Positions 18,939-28,131 of a stretch of DNA of 56,614 bases are shown here, piece after piece. The stretch is taken from positions 1-56,614 of the forward strand of contig NVUQ01000086.1 of NCBI GenBank assembly GCA_002401955.1, written 5' to 3'. The DNA comes from Flavobacteriales bacterium. GTDB taxonomy: Bacteria > Bacteroidota > Bacteroidia > Flavobacteriales_E > Vicingaceae. The notes beneath the pieces were generated by a model. It was not told where the DNA came from. It did not search any database and worked only from the letters and a program-made list of their open reading frames with translations. Position 1 is the first letter of the stretch; each line of letters starts with the position of its first letter. A program made the translations under genes and the position numbers.

Positions 18939-19637
18939 TTATGATATAATTTTCACCAATACTTGTTGGGTAGAAAAAGCAAGATAATCATACTTTATAT
19001 TCTTTTTGCTTACAAATTCTTGAAACGCTTTGTACTCTCCTATTTCCCATCCTCTGTAACCAAAATATTCATCAAATAAAATTATTGTACCATCTTTCAT
19101 TTTATCGCCTAATAATTCAAAAATCAATTCAGCACTTTCATAAGTATCACTATCTATATGAACAAATTGAATTTGATCAATCTTATTTTGTTTTATAAAT
19201 AAAGGAATACTCTCATCAAACCATCCATCAATTAAAACTACATTAGTATTTACCTTTGGTTTTATTCCATCCAAATTAAATGTTCCTTTTGTTAAAGACC
19301 ACCCTTTCCAGTCAGTTTGTAAACCTATAAAACTATCAAATCCATAAAATTTAAAATTAGGCAAGTGCTTACTAAAATAATTAATCGTTCTACCTTTAAA
19401 CACACCAAATTCATAGCAATTAATACTTTTTGTGTTTTCAGACTTTAACAGTTCAATCGTATAATCCCAAATTCCAATTGGTTGAAAAAACATCAAAGAA
19501 TCTATCATATTTTTTTCAGCATAATCGCAAGAAGTTTTTAAAGCTCTGTCATATGCTCTCTCCGGAACAGTATTTATTTTAGTAGGTTGAGCATATGATA
19601 TCTCTTTGATTAAATTTTTAATCTTTTGTTTTAACAT
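18939..19637 (-). CDS. TylF-like class I methyltransferase
   Basis: This 232-aa protein shares with its neighbour an E-x-G-V-x-x-G SAM loop (CYEFGVFKGRT, about 75-85), the DSDTYESA metal or substrate motif (Asp152/154) and the FDEYFGYRGWE segment (Asp189). The paralogue at 18093-18851 aligns by motif but is clearly diverged, so the two probably methylate different positions or sugars. It may be transcribed after the two-domain oxidoreductase, which ends 79 bp upstream. The call to a sugar O-methyltransferase is by family and neighbourhood only. Confidence 0.75.
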   Translation of the reverse strand: MLKQKIKNLIKEISYAQPTKINTVPERAYDRALKTSCDYAEKNMIDSLMFFQPIGIWDYTIELLKSENTKSINCYEFGVFKGRTINYFSKHLPNFKFYGFDSFIGLQTDWKGWSLTKGTFNLDGIKPKVNTNVVLIDGWFDESIPLFIKQNKIDQIQFVHIDSDTYESAELIFELLGDKMKDGTIILFDEYFGYRGWEIGEYKAFQEFVSKKNIKYDYLAFSTQQVLVKIIS

Positions 19638-19716
19638 AAGTAATGGTGAAATTTAAATACTGAATTAAATATAAGTTTGATGTAAAAATACTTTTTATAT
19701 TAGAAAACGTAAACAA

Positions 19717-21828
19717 TTAGTTATTAATCAAAAAAGTAGCTTCTGTTGTTTGAATCATATCTTCTAACGCTATTGGCCAATCTTTAGTATTTCCTTTTAG
19801 TGTTTCGTAAAGAGCTTCCAACTCTTCCTTTTGCCCTTTTTCACTTCTACTTAAACTAATCTCCTTTACACTTACATCATGACCTTTTAAAGTTTTATAA
19901 TCATCCATAATGATAGTTTTTTCATCATAATGAACCTCCATATATTCTTTAGAAAGTTTTTTACTTCCCGAGGCAAAATAATGAATATTACAAACCGATC
20001 CATCTTCATATTTAAGAATCATAGACACATTATCTTGTTGCGAAAACTTATCGTTGTTTGGAGATAACTTTTCATAGCTAATCGTACTAATTTTAGAATT
20101 GGTTAACGAAGTCATTAAATCAATTAAATGACAGCCCTCACCTATAATTCTTCCTCCGTGTTCATGTACCCAACTATCCAAAGGAATAAACCCGGCATTC
20201 ATTCTATACTGAACAAATAATGGATTAATTCTCTTATCTGTATGCTTTTTTATTTCTTTTGTGAACTGACTAAACCTTCTATTAAAACCTGTCATTAAAA
20301 CTGGTTTATTAGCAACGTCAGAATTGTAAAATTCTTTAATTTGATCTAACTCTTCTTGGTTAATAGCTAATGGTTTCTCAACAAAAGTGTGTTTACCCGC
20401 TTTTAAACTTCGTAATACATAGTCTGCATGGCTATCATGACGGGTAGTAATCATTACCAAATCAATATCTTTATCATTAATTATTTCATCAAAATCGGTA
20501 GTAGAATATGCCGCTCCAAATTGTTTGGCAACTGCATCAGCACTAAATCCTGTACGATTCATTACTGCTCTTAAGGAATACTTACTACTTAGTTTTTTCA
20601 TGTTAGGCAAGTGCATTCCTGTAACAAAACTACCTGCCCCTACTATTCCAACATTAATAACATCCTTATTAACTGATTTTGAGCTAACTTCAATTTTTTT
20701 ATCGTTTGATGAATGTTTGTAATCCAACAAAACAATAATTGGTTTTTTTCCTTCTACATCTAAACTAGCAAATGCTTCATCTACTTTTTCAATATCAAAA
20801 ACACCATCAATTAATGGTTCAATATTTATTTTTCCTTCATTTAATAGCTGAAGGTATTCTGTCATGTTTCTATTCTCGGTCCATCTAACATAAGCTAATG
20901 GATAATCTAACCCTTTCTCTTCGTAATTACTGTCATATCTTCCTGGCCCATACGATGTAGATATTAGAAAATCTAACTCTTTCGCGTACATATCACCACG
21001 GTTAATTTCCATTCCTACAACACCAACCAATACTACTTTTCCTTTTTTACGACACATTTTAAATGAGTCTGACAAAGGTTTACTGCTTGATGTTGCGGCT
21101 GTAAAAAGCACACAATCAACCCCATAACCTCCAGAAAAACTATTAGACACTTTTACAGCATCTTCTTTTGTTGGATTAATACATAAATCTGCACCTAATT
21201 CTTTTGCTAATGCTAAACGATGTTCATCTAAGTCGGTTACTATTACTCTAACACCACTTAATTTTAACATTTGTAGTGCAAGTAAACCTAAAATACCTGC
21301 TCCAACAACTACACAGCTTTCTCCAAATCTTAAATCTGCTCTACGCACTCCTTGCATTGCAATTCCTCCCATAGTAACGGTAGATGCCAATTTGTAATCC
21401 AATTCGTTTGGCATTTTCATTACCAAATTAGTTGGCACATCAACATATTCTGCATGGTTTGCAATTCCTGCCCCTGCTGCAGCTACTTTATCTCCTACCT
21501 GAAAATTATTTATTTCCGAACCAATAGCAATTACTTCTCCAGCAACCGAATACCCCGTCTGTTTTCCACCATCAATAACACCTCTAACTTTTTGGATTGT
21601 TTTTTGAATGCCATTTACTTTAATAAAATCAAGCACTTCTTTAACCTCATCAGGAGAATCAATAGCTCTCTTTACCAATGATTTTTTTGTAGTATTTACA
21701 CTCGTCATTTCGGTACCTGCCGAGATACAACTGTAATGTACTTTTATCAATACGCTACCCTTACTCACATTAGGAGTAGCAACATTTTGAGCAATAACTT
21801 TCCCTTTTTTTACTACGGCTTGTTTCAT
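19717..21828 (-). CDS. Two-domain oxidoreductase: MDR-type dehydrogenase fused to Gfo/Idh/MocA dehydrogenase
   Basis: This 703-aa fusion has two Rossmann units. Residues 1 to about 365 are a GroES-like medium-chain dehydrogenase with cofactor loop GAGILGLLALQ. Residues about 388-703 are a Gfo/Idh/MocA oxidoreductase with VGIVGAGSFVTGMHLP and the signature HTFVEKPLAIN. Such fusions recur in capsule and O-antigen clusters of many bacteria, and their substrate, presumably an NDP-sugar or sugar-polymer intermediate, is not established to my knowledge. The frame is intact from the ATG at 21828. It is the outermost gene of the glycan locus; after it comes T9SS cargo. Confidence 0.88.
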   Translation of the reverse strand: MKQAVVKKGKVIAQNVATPNVSKGSVLIKVHYSCISAGTEMTSVNTTKKSLVKRAIDSPDEVKEVLDFIKVNGIQKTIQKVRGVIDGGKQTGYSVAGEVIAIGSEINNFQVGDKVAAAGAGIANHAEYVDVPTNLVMKMPNELDYKLASTVTMGGIAMQGVRRADLRFGESCVVVGAGILGLLALQMLKLSGVRVIVTDLDEHRLALAKELGADLCINPTKEDAVKVSNSFSGGYGVDCVLFTAATSSSKPLSDSFKMCRKKGKVVLVGVVGMEINRGDMYAKELDFLISTSYGPGRYDSNYEEKGLDYPLAYVRWTENRNMTEYLQLLNEGKINIEPLIDGVFDIEKVDEAFASLDVEGKKPIIVLLDYKHSSNDKKIEVSSKSVNKDVINVGIVGAGSFVTGMHLPNMKKLSSKYSLRAVMNRTGFSADAVAKQFGAAYSTTDFDEIINDKDIDLVMITTRHDSHADYVLRSLKAGKHTFVEKPLAINQEELDQIKEFYNSDVANKPVLMTGFNRRFSQFTKEIKKHTDKRINPLFVQYRMNAGFIPLDSWVHEHGGRIIGEGCHLIDLMTSLTNSKISTISYEKLSPNNDKFSQQDNVSMILKYEDGSVCNIHYFASGSKKLSKEYMEVHYDEKTIIMDDYKTLKGHDVSVKEISLSRSEKGQKEELEALYETLKGNTKDWPIALEDMIQTTEATFLINN

Positions 21829-21863
21829 TTGTATTGACTATTTGCCGCTAAGATAAGGAAATT

Positions 21864-22047
21864 GAAATTATTACCTCAATAAAGAAAGGGATCCTTTAAA
21901 AATTTTAGAAGTAAATACTCCATCTACTAGCATTTCAACATTAAACACATAAAAATAAGTGCCTTCAGGAACTTTATCGCCAGATGTTGTTCTTCCATTC
22001 CAAATCTCTTCTATTTGATTAGATTGAAAGAATAGAGCACTCTATCC
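21864..22047 (-). pseudogene. Dead fragment of a T9SS type B C-terminal domain (copy of the 128-aa gene)
   Basis: Read on the minus strand, this encodes the last roughly 56 residues of a CHU_C-like domain, ending KGSLSLLR and a TAA at 21871. It is highly similar to bases 25374-25557, the 3' part of the 128-aa gene: the first 36 bp and a block of about 54 bp are identical. There is no start. Where the intact gene has a tryptophan-glycine (RWGALL), the fragment has TAG. It lies directly after the stop of the repeat protein gene. It is a relic of a duplication. Confidence 0.85.
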
Positions 22048-22067
22048 TGCTCAAAATCTTGTTTTCT

Positions 22068-25000
22068 CTATCTAACAAGATTAATATGCCCTGTCTTTTT
22101 ATAATTTGAAAAATTATTTGAAACAGCCTCAACTTTATACACATATACTCCAACAGGCACTTTTATTCCTTTATAAATACCATTCCAACCATTCTTAATA
22201 TTATTTGATTCAAAAAGTAACTCACCCCATCTATTAAATATTAAAATTTTGAATTCCTTTATATTTTCTCCATAAATATTAAAAACATCATTAAGACCAT
22301 CATTATTGGGTGTAAAACTATTTGGAGCAAATAAAAGTGCATCATAATTATTTACAGAAACAATTACAGTATCATAAGAAATACAATCTCCAATTTTTCC
22401 CTCAACAATATAAGTAGTAGTAATTTTAGGAAAACTAATTGGGTTTTGACAATCATCACAACTTAAGTTATAATTGGGTATCCAAACATACGAATCTCCA
22501 CCAATCGCACTTAATTGAACTTGACTACCTTTATCAATTAAAGTATCTAAAGAAGCTATTACTTGCGGTGTTATATCTATTTGTAAATCCGTATATAAAG
22601 TACTATCACAACCATTAACTGACTGTAAATTATCGGTATAAATTCCAGCTAAATGTTGAAATACTCCAGCCAAGAATATGCTATCTCCTTGACAAATCGT
22701 TTGATTCATGCTAATTTGATAAGATGGGTTAACAGTTAAATCTAGTATTTCCAAACTATCACAACCTAATACAGTTTGTAATGAAACTGTATATACTCCT
22801 GTTGATTTATAATAAATACCTCCAAACAAAATACTATCCCCTTGACAGATTGTTTGATTCTGAATAGAACTGAATATTGGGTTAATAGTCAAAGTAGTTG
22901 TAATAATACTATCACAACCATTAACTGACTGTAAACTATCGGTATAAATTCCAGCTAAATTTTGAAATACACCACCCAAGAAAATACTATCTCCTTGACA
23001 AATTGTTTGATTCTGAATAGAGCTGAATATTGGATTAATAGTCAAGGTAGTTGTAATAATACTATCACAACCATTAACTGACTGTAAACTGTCAATATAA
23101 ATTCCTGCTACATTTTGAAAAGATCCACCTAGAAAAATACTATCTCCTTGACATACAGTTTGACTTGCATTAATTTGATACGATGGATTAACGGTTAAAT
23201 CAAAAATTAATATACTATCACAACTCAAAATTGTTTGTAAACTATCGGTATAAATTCCTGGTGAACTATAATAAATACCTCCAAACAAAATACTATCACC
23301 TTGACAGATTGTTTGATTTATACCGATTTGATACGATGGGTTAACAGTTAAATCAAGTATTTCCAAACTATCACAGCCTAATATTATTTGTAAGCTATCT
23401 GTATATATTCCTGTATTATTATAAAAAGTTCCTCCAAATAAAACACTATCTCCTTGACAAATTGTTTGATTCTGAATAGAGCTGAATATTGGATTAATAG
23501 TCAAGGCAGTTGTAATAATACTATCACAACCAAAAACTGACTGTAAACTATCGGTATAAATTCCAGCTAAATTTTGAAAACTACCTTCCAATAATATACT
23601 ATCTCCTTGACAGATAGAATCCGTAATATTTAAATTATAAACTGGATTAATATCTATTGGAATAGTTATTGAATCAACGCAATTAGAATCGTTTGTAACA
23701 GCCAAAGTAACATTAAAAGTTCCTGTGCTTGTATACAAATGAGAAGGATTTTGAACCCCTACAATTGAATCTCCATCTCCAAAATACCATTGCCAATTAA
23801 TAATATTAGAATTATTATCAATGGATAAATCAGTAAAAGATGTAGTATCTCCTGAACATAATGAATCTGCAGAAAAATTTGAAGTTAAATCACAACTATA
23901 TATTGAATCTATGCATAAATATACTTCTGTAAAAGCTATGGAATTTACAATTGTATTGGTATTTACTAAAGATCCTCCTGAAATATTTGTTGATGTGAAA
24001 TTTTGAACTGGAATATTAAGAGATGAAACATTAAATGCAACATTTTGTTCATTACAAAAACTATCTCCACAGTAATTAGCTTTTACTATGTATACATCCT
24101 CACCAACAGAGCCAAAACTTGTTGTTCCTCCAGCGATAATTAATTCGTCATTTGAATTAATATCTATTGGATATCCCCAATAATCAACAGCATCATTACT
24201 TAGACCACCATAATATTTAGATGTTAAAACATTTCCAGTTGCATCTGTTGTTATTTGAATAATTTCATTTCCAGATCCAAAGCTATTAGAAAGTCCAACA
24301 ATCATTAATTCTCCATTCGTTTTCTCAACTACATTAACTCCATAATCATTAGATATTCCGCTAAATACTTTAGACCAAATTAAGTTTCCTAAAGTATCTG
24401 TTTTTACAGCTAATACATTTATATCTCCTCCTGAAATACTCCACCCAATACTCAATAAATTATTATCATTTAACAGTTTCGTCTGACTAAAATCCTCAAG
24501 CCTTCCATTCCACCCATATTCCTTACTCCATATTACATTTCCATTAACATCAACTTTTATTAAAAAAGCATTTCTAGTATCAGTAATATTTGTATTTCCC
24601 GAAACGATATAGTTTCCTCCTGGAAGTTCCAATAGTGATTGAGAGTGTTCTCGCATAACAGTTCCAATATTATTAATCCAAATTAAATTTCCTGTTGATG
24701 AAATTTTCACAAGATGAGCATCCATATTACCAACTGAGAAAGATGCTGCGGAACCAGTTAAAACAAAATCTCCATTTGATAACTCTATAACATCTCTAAA
24801 CGAATCATACGAAGACCCTGTTATTCTTTTTTCCCATTGTATATTTCCCAAATTATCCAATTTTAATAGGTATGAATCATAAAGACTTCCCGCCCCAAAA
24901 CTCTCGGTATGACCCGAAACAATAAAGCCTAAATCACTTGTTTCTTTAATAATGATACTATGTCCGAATTCATTCCCTGTCCCTCCATAAGTCTTTGACC

Positions 25001-25247
25001 ATTGTTGAGCCCCAACGGGATTAATTTTCATTACAAAAATATCTATCCCTCCTGCACCAAAACTTGTTGTTTCGCCTACCACTATATAACCTCCATCTAA
25101 AGTTTGTTGAATTGAATGAGCTCGTTCATTACCTGAACCTCCATAAACTTTTTGAAAAGTAACAACATCTCCTTGATTACATTGAGTATAAACTATTTTA
25201 TTATTGAAACAAATCAATAAGACCAAAAATAAAAAGCACTTTTTCAT
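22068..25247 (-). CDS. T9SS type B cargo protein with propeller-like, PKD and seven 51-aa repeats
   Basis: About 1,059 aa. The start is set at the ATG 25247 (MKKCFLFL), because the upstream ATG at 25268 would add seven non-signal residues; a signal peptide of about 22 aa follows. Residues about 25-400 hold W-x3-YGGxxxE repeats resembling a beta-propeller. A PKD domain follows at about 450-530 (SFTDLS to NVTLAVTND). Seven Cys-containing repeats of about 51 aa (CQGDSI...GIYTDSLQ...GCDS) come next. The last 90 residues are a gliding-motility-associated (CHU_C) T9SS type B sorting domain (SFTPNNDGLND, FNRWGELLF). It should be exported by Sec, then by T9SS, to the surface or medium. Adhesion or a structural role is inferred, not shown. 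Confidence 0.88.
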   Translation of the reverse strand: MKKCFLFLVLLICFNNKIVYTQCNQGDVVTFQKVYGGSGNERAHSIQQTLDGGYIVVGETTSFGAGGIDIFVMKINPVGAQQWSKTYGGTGNEFGHSIIIKETSDLGFIVSGHTESFGAGSLYDSYLLKLDNLGNIQWEKRITGSSYDSFRDVIELSNGDFVLTGSAASFSVGNMDAHLVKISSTGNLIWINNIGTVMREHSQSLLELPGGNYIVSGNTNITDTRNAFLIKVDVNGNVIWSKEYGWNGRLEDFSQTKLLNDNNLLSIGWSISGGDINVLAVKTDTLGNLIWSKVFSGISNDYGVNVVEKTNGELMIVGLSNSFGSGNEIIQITTDATGNVLTSKYYGGLSNDAVDYWGYPIDINSNDELIIAGGTTSFGSVGEDVYIVKANYCGDSFCNEQNVAFNVSSLNIPVQNFTSTNISGGSLVNTNTIVNSIAFTEVYLCIDSIYSCDLTSNFSADSLCSGDTTSFTDLSIDNNSNIINWQWYFGDGDSIVGVQNPSHLYTSTGTFNVTLAVTNDSNCVDSITIPIDINPVYNLNITDSICQGDSILLEGSFQNLAGIYTDSLQSVFGCDSIITTALTINPIFSSIQNQTICQGDSVLFGGTFYNNTGIYTDSLQIILGCDSLEILDLTVNPSYQIGINQTICQGDSILFGGIYYSSPGIYTDSLQTILSCDSILIFDLTVNPSYQINASQTVCQGDSIFLGGSFQNVAGIYIDSLQSVNGCDSIITTTLTINPIFSSIQNQTICQGDSIFLGGVFQNLAGIYTDSLQSVNGCDSIITTTLTINPIFSSIQNQTICQGDSILFGGIYYKSTGVYTVSLQTVLGCDSLEILDLTVNPSYQISMNQTICQGDSIFLAGVFQHLAGIYTDNLQSVNGCDSTLYTDLQIDITPQVIASLDTLIDKGSQVQLSAIGGDSYVWIPNYNLSCDDCQNPISFPKITTTYIVEGKIGDCISYDTVIVSVNNYDALLFAPNSFTPNNDGLNDVFNIYGENIKEFKILIFNRWGELLFESNNIKNGWNGIYKGIKVPVGVYVYKVEAVSNNFSNYKKTGHINLVR
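22575..23625 (-). repeat. Tandem array of seven ~153-bp coding repeats
   Basis: Seven consecutive units of about 51 codons each have an invariant CQGDS start, a GIYTDSLQ centre and a GCDS end. Two unit classes can be told apart, one ending TINPIFSSIQNQ and one ending TVNPSYQI. In protein order the pattern is A, B, B, A, A, B and a variant. Some DNA segments are identical between units, pointing to recent unequal crossing-over or gene conversion. Confidence 0.9.
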
Positions 25248-25380
25248 TACCACTGTAATTTTATACAATGGTATGAAATTATAGTACTTTGATTAATTTA
25301 ATTCCTTTTTTTTATTTAAAGGTCATATTCACCCCAAAAACGTGCAGATTTTTAAACTTTTAAAAAATAAAACGAAATTA

Positions 25381-25767
25381 TTACCTCAATAAAGAAAGGG
25401 ATCCTTTAAATAGTTTAGTAGTTGAGACTCCATCTACTAACATTTCAATATTAAACACATAAAAATAAGTGCCTTCAGGAACTTTATCGCCAGATGTTGT
25501 TCTACCATTCCAAACCTCTTCTAATTGCTGAGAATCAAATAATAAAGCACCCCATCTGTTATATATTTTCTTATCTATAGCTGTAATACAATCTCCAGAA
25601 ACATTAAAACCATCATTCAGCCGATCAGAATTTGGAGTGAATACTGAAGGCATTATCACTTCAGAAATTGCTATTGTAGAAGATGTATCGCCACCACACT
25701 GAGCTTTAACCTCAACAGAAAAGAAACAACTAATAAACGCTAAAAAGAAAAAATATTTTTTCATCAC
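25381..25767 (-). CDS. Mini T9SS type B sorting-domain protein, 128 aa
   Basis: This protein is nothing but a signal peptide (residues 1 to about 22, ending VKAQ), a short spacer of about 15 residues and a CHU_C type B sorting domain (PSVFTPNSDRLND, IYNRWGALLFDSQ, WNGRTTSGDKVPEGTYFYVF). Such a domain normally directs a large cargo through the type IX system; here there is no cargo. The MM start leaves open whether translation begins at codon 1 or 2. Two cysteines are present, at CGG and DCI. It lies 133 bp upstream of the large repeat protein, on the same strand. A degraded copy of its 3' end lies on the other side of that gene. A scaffold, anchor or decoy function is speculation. Confidence 0.75.
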   Translation of the reverse strand: MMKKYFFFLAFISCFFSVEVKAQCGGDTSSTIAISEVIMPSVFTPNSDRLNDGFNVSGDCITAIDKKIYNRWGALLFDSQQLEEVWNGRTTSGDKVPEGTYFYVFNIEMLVDGVSTTKLFKGSLSLLR

Positions 25768-25788
25768 ACCTGTTTTACTGTGAAAATA

Positions 25789-26712
25789 CTACAAATGTTT
25801 CATTAGATACTGATACAACTCAACCATTGCATCAATATCCTTTTTATGCACCTTTTCATCTGGTGTATGCACATTATCTTCTGGAGCACCAATAAAACAC
25901 CAATCAAAAGGATAAGGTGAACGCTGCAAGGCATTACCATCACTTCCTCCAGCACTTTCAACTTCTAATTGAAAAGGGACTTTACTTTCTTTTGCTAATG
26001 CTATTATTCTATTCAAATAGGTTCTCCTTGGTATACCTGAATCTCGCATAGAAATAGCAACTCCTTTATTATGAGGAACACCTTCGGTAACCCAAGTAAT
26101 GTCAGAGATTAAAGCCTGTTTTACATTTAATTCTTCGTATAAATACCTTCCTAAATAACCAACACTTCCTCCTCCATGTTCTTCCCAAGCAGAAAATACA
26201 ACAACACCATTTTCTAATGTTTCAGCAACTTTAATGGCATTCCACATTCCTAATCTGTCATCCATATAACAACATTGTACAAACTCATCATCTTCTCTAA
26301 AATCTGGTTTATACGTAAATGTTGTTCCCCGCTCTATTTCTCTATCGAAATCAGCTGTGTAAGTTAAAAATTGATGTTCATCTTCACTTGAGTTTAAAAC
26401 ACACTCTATTTTCCCTTGACTGTCTTCTCCAACTAATTTCGTTCCTTTTTTAGCTGCAGGTCCGCCAATTTTAATCAGGTTGTTTTTATATCCTGCCGTA
26501 TAACCAACAGAATCCATGTGAGCAAAAATCGCTGTTGTTGGTTTTCCAAAAACCAACAGAATACAATCTTGAAAACCATCTCCAGAAATAATTTCTGGCT
26601 GAACTTTCCAACTGCTTTTATTTTCATTGATATAATCCAACAAAAATTCGGTCATTTTATATTCACTTCCTGCTGGAGCATGAATTTCACATAGTTGTTT
26701 CAGTAGTTTCAT
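25789..26712 (-). CDS. M42-family metallo-aminopeptidase
   Basis: This 307-aa cytoplasmic enzyme has all expected di-metal ligands in order: His65 (AHMDS), Asp151 (MDDRLG), Glu178 with neighbour Glu177 (WEEHG), Asp204 (SDITW) and His282 (NVHTPDE). M42 peptidases (FrvX/PepA-like) are usually about 350 aa and remove N-terminal residues from peptides; this one is shorter than most. Two GC-rich hairpins and 130 bp separate it from dnaN upstream, so it is probably transcribed on its own or by read-through. Specificity (glutamyl, broad, etc.) cannot be assigned. Confidence 0.85.
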   Translation of the reverse strand: MKLLKQLCEIHAPAGSEYKMTEFLLDYINENKSSWKVQPEIISGDGFQDCILLVFGKPTTAIFAHMDSVGYTAGYKNNLIKIGGPAAKKGTKLVGEDSQGKIECVLNSSEDEHQFLTYTADFDREIERGTTFTYKPDFREDDEFVQCCYMDDRLGMWNAIKVAETLENGVVVFSAWEEHGGGSVGYLGRYLYEELNVKQALISDITWVTEGVPHNKGVAISMRDSGIPRRTYLNRIIALAKESKVPFQLEVESAGGSDGNALQRSPYPFDWCFIGAPEDNVHTPDEKVHKKDIDAMVELYQYLMKHL

Positions 26713-26718
26713 AATAAG

Positions 26719-26846
26719 CCCCCTTTAATCCCCCAAAGGGGGAATTTTAAATAAATATTCTTAAGAGATTAATGTATCGTTCTATCTTTAGTAGATCTCT
26801 TCCCGGGAAGCCTCCCCTTACTTTGGGAGGGTTTAGGGAGGGATTT
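26719..26846. repeat. Pair of GC-rich hairpins between dnaN and the M42 peptidase
   Basis: The first hairpin is CCCCCTTT (26719-26726) with AAAGGGGG (26735-26742), an 8-bp perfect stem. The second is CCTCCC (26811-26816) with GGGAGG (26825-26830). Both have 8-base loops. Such C-rich and G-rich short elements stand out in this AT-rich genome and probably belong to a dispersed repeat. They may also terminate dnaN transcription, although no long T tract is present. Confidence 0.6.
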
Positions 26847-27966
26847 AATTATTTAGCATAACAGGCATCACTAACATCAATACCTCTTCTGCTTCGTCAC
26901 TTTTTTCACAAGGTGTTAATATTCCTGCTCTATTAGATGCTGACATTGCAATATTTACATCATCAGATTCTAAGTTAGATAGCATCTCAATTAAAAATCT
27001 AGAGTTAAATCCTATTTCCATATCTTCTCCTTCGTACTGACAAGTTAATCTTTCATTTGCTTCGTTTGCAAAATCTAAATCTTCAGCAGAAATATGTAAT
27101 TCGCTCCCCGTCATTTTTAAACGAACCTGATGTGTTGTTTTATTAGAGAAAATGGAAACTCTTTTTATTGAATTCAATAAAGCATTTCTTCCAACTGTTA
27201 AGGTGTTAGGGTTTTCTGTAGGGATAACCGCATTGTAGTTTGGATATTTCCCATCAATCAATCTACATTGCATTTTAGTTGATCCAAAAACAAACATTGC
27301 ATTGGTCTCGTTGTATTCTATCACAACAGATTCTCCAACATTTCCTAAAATATTTTTTAATAATGTTAATGGTTTTTTAGGTAAAATAAACGATGCTCCT
27401 TTATCTCCTTTTAAATCAGTTCTTTTATATTTTACCAATTTGTGTGCATCGGTAGCTACAAAAGTTATATTATCGTTTTCTATTTCAAAAAACACACCCG
27501 ACATTACTGGTCTTAACTCATCATTACCTGTCGCAAATAATGTTTTATTAATTGCATTCGATAAAATGGAGGAGTCTGCATCGATTTTTGAAGGCTTTTC
27601 TAACTTTGGTGTTTTAGGAAATTCTGTTCCATCATGCCCTGTTAATTTATACTTTCCGTAATCAGAAGAAATTTCAATTCCAAAAGTAGTTCCATCAATA
27701 GTAAATGTTAATGGTTGATCTGGAAAAGTTTTTAAGGTATCTAACAACAATTTTGCAGGAATAGCAATTACACCATCTTCTTTTGCCTCAATAGAGATTT
27801 TTGTAACCATAGTGGTTTCCAAATCAGATGCAGTAATGCTTAATTCTCCTTTTTTTATTTGAAATAAGAAATCATCTAAAATTGGCAAAGTATTACTTGA
27901 GTTTAGTACTCCTCCAATTAACTGTAATTTCTTTAATAAGATTTCGCTTGATACTATAAATTTCAT
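26845..27966 (-). CDS. dnaN: DNA polymerase III beta subunit (sliding clamp)
   Basis: This 373-aa protein has the normal length for DnaN and the three-fold repeated clamp domain. Typical segments are MKFIVSSEILLKKLQLIGGVL at the start and the C-terminal peptide-binding MLVMPVML, used by clamp partners. DnaN forms a ring dimer that tethers DNA polymerase III to DNA. It is here not next to dnaA or recF, as often seen in Bacteroidota. A -7-like TACATTTG lies about 38 bp upstream of the ATG. It is not obviously in an operon with lon, 165 bp away and with repetitive AT-rich sequence between. Confidence 0.96.
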   Translation of the reverse strand: MKFIVSSEILLKKLQLIGGVLNSSNTLPILDDFLFQIKKGELSITASDLETTMVTKISIEAKEDGVIAIPAKLLLDTLKTFPDQPLTFTIDGTTFGIEISSDYGKYKLTGHDGTEFPKTPKLEKPSKIDADSSILSNAINKTLFATGNDELRPVMSGVFFEIENDNITFVATDAHKLVKYKRTDLKGDKGASFILPKKPLTLLKNILGNVGESVVIEYNETNAMFVFGSTKMQCRLIDGKYPNYNAVIPTENPNTLTVGRNALLNSIKRVSIFSNKTTHQVRLKMTGSELHISAEDLDFANEANERLTCQYEGEDMEIGFNSRFLIEMLSNLESDDVNIAMSASNRAGILTPCEKSDEAEEVLMLVMPVMLNN

Positions 27967-28003
27967 TCTTTCATTTTATTAATTCTCTCTGAAATGAGGT
28001 TAA

Positions 28004-28011
28004 CAAATGTA
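28004..28011 (-). promoter_or_regulatory. Possible -7 element of dnaN
   Basis: On the minus strand this reads TACATTTG, fitting the Bacteroidota TAnnTTTG box, 37 bp upstream of the dnaN ATG. No TTG at the usual -33 spacing was found, so support is partial. Confidence 0.45.
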
Positions 28012-28131
28012 ATTTTTTTAGTACTGAATAATCTTTTAATTTTTCATAAATTATTAACAAGTGTTAATCTAAATTAGAGATTGGAAATTAGAGATTAATA
28101 ATCATCAATTTCTAATAATCAATTTTCAATA

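Noticed and set aside
22575..23625. CRISPR array from regular repeats
   Set aside because: Repeats are 153 bp, contiguous, coding and in frame; there are no spacers.
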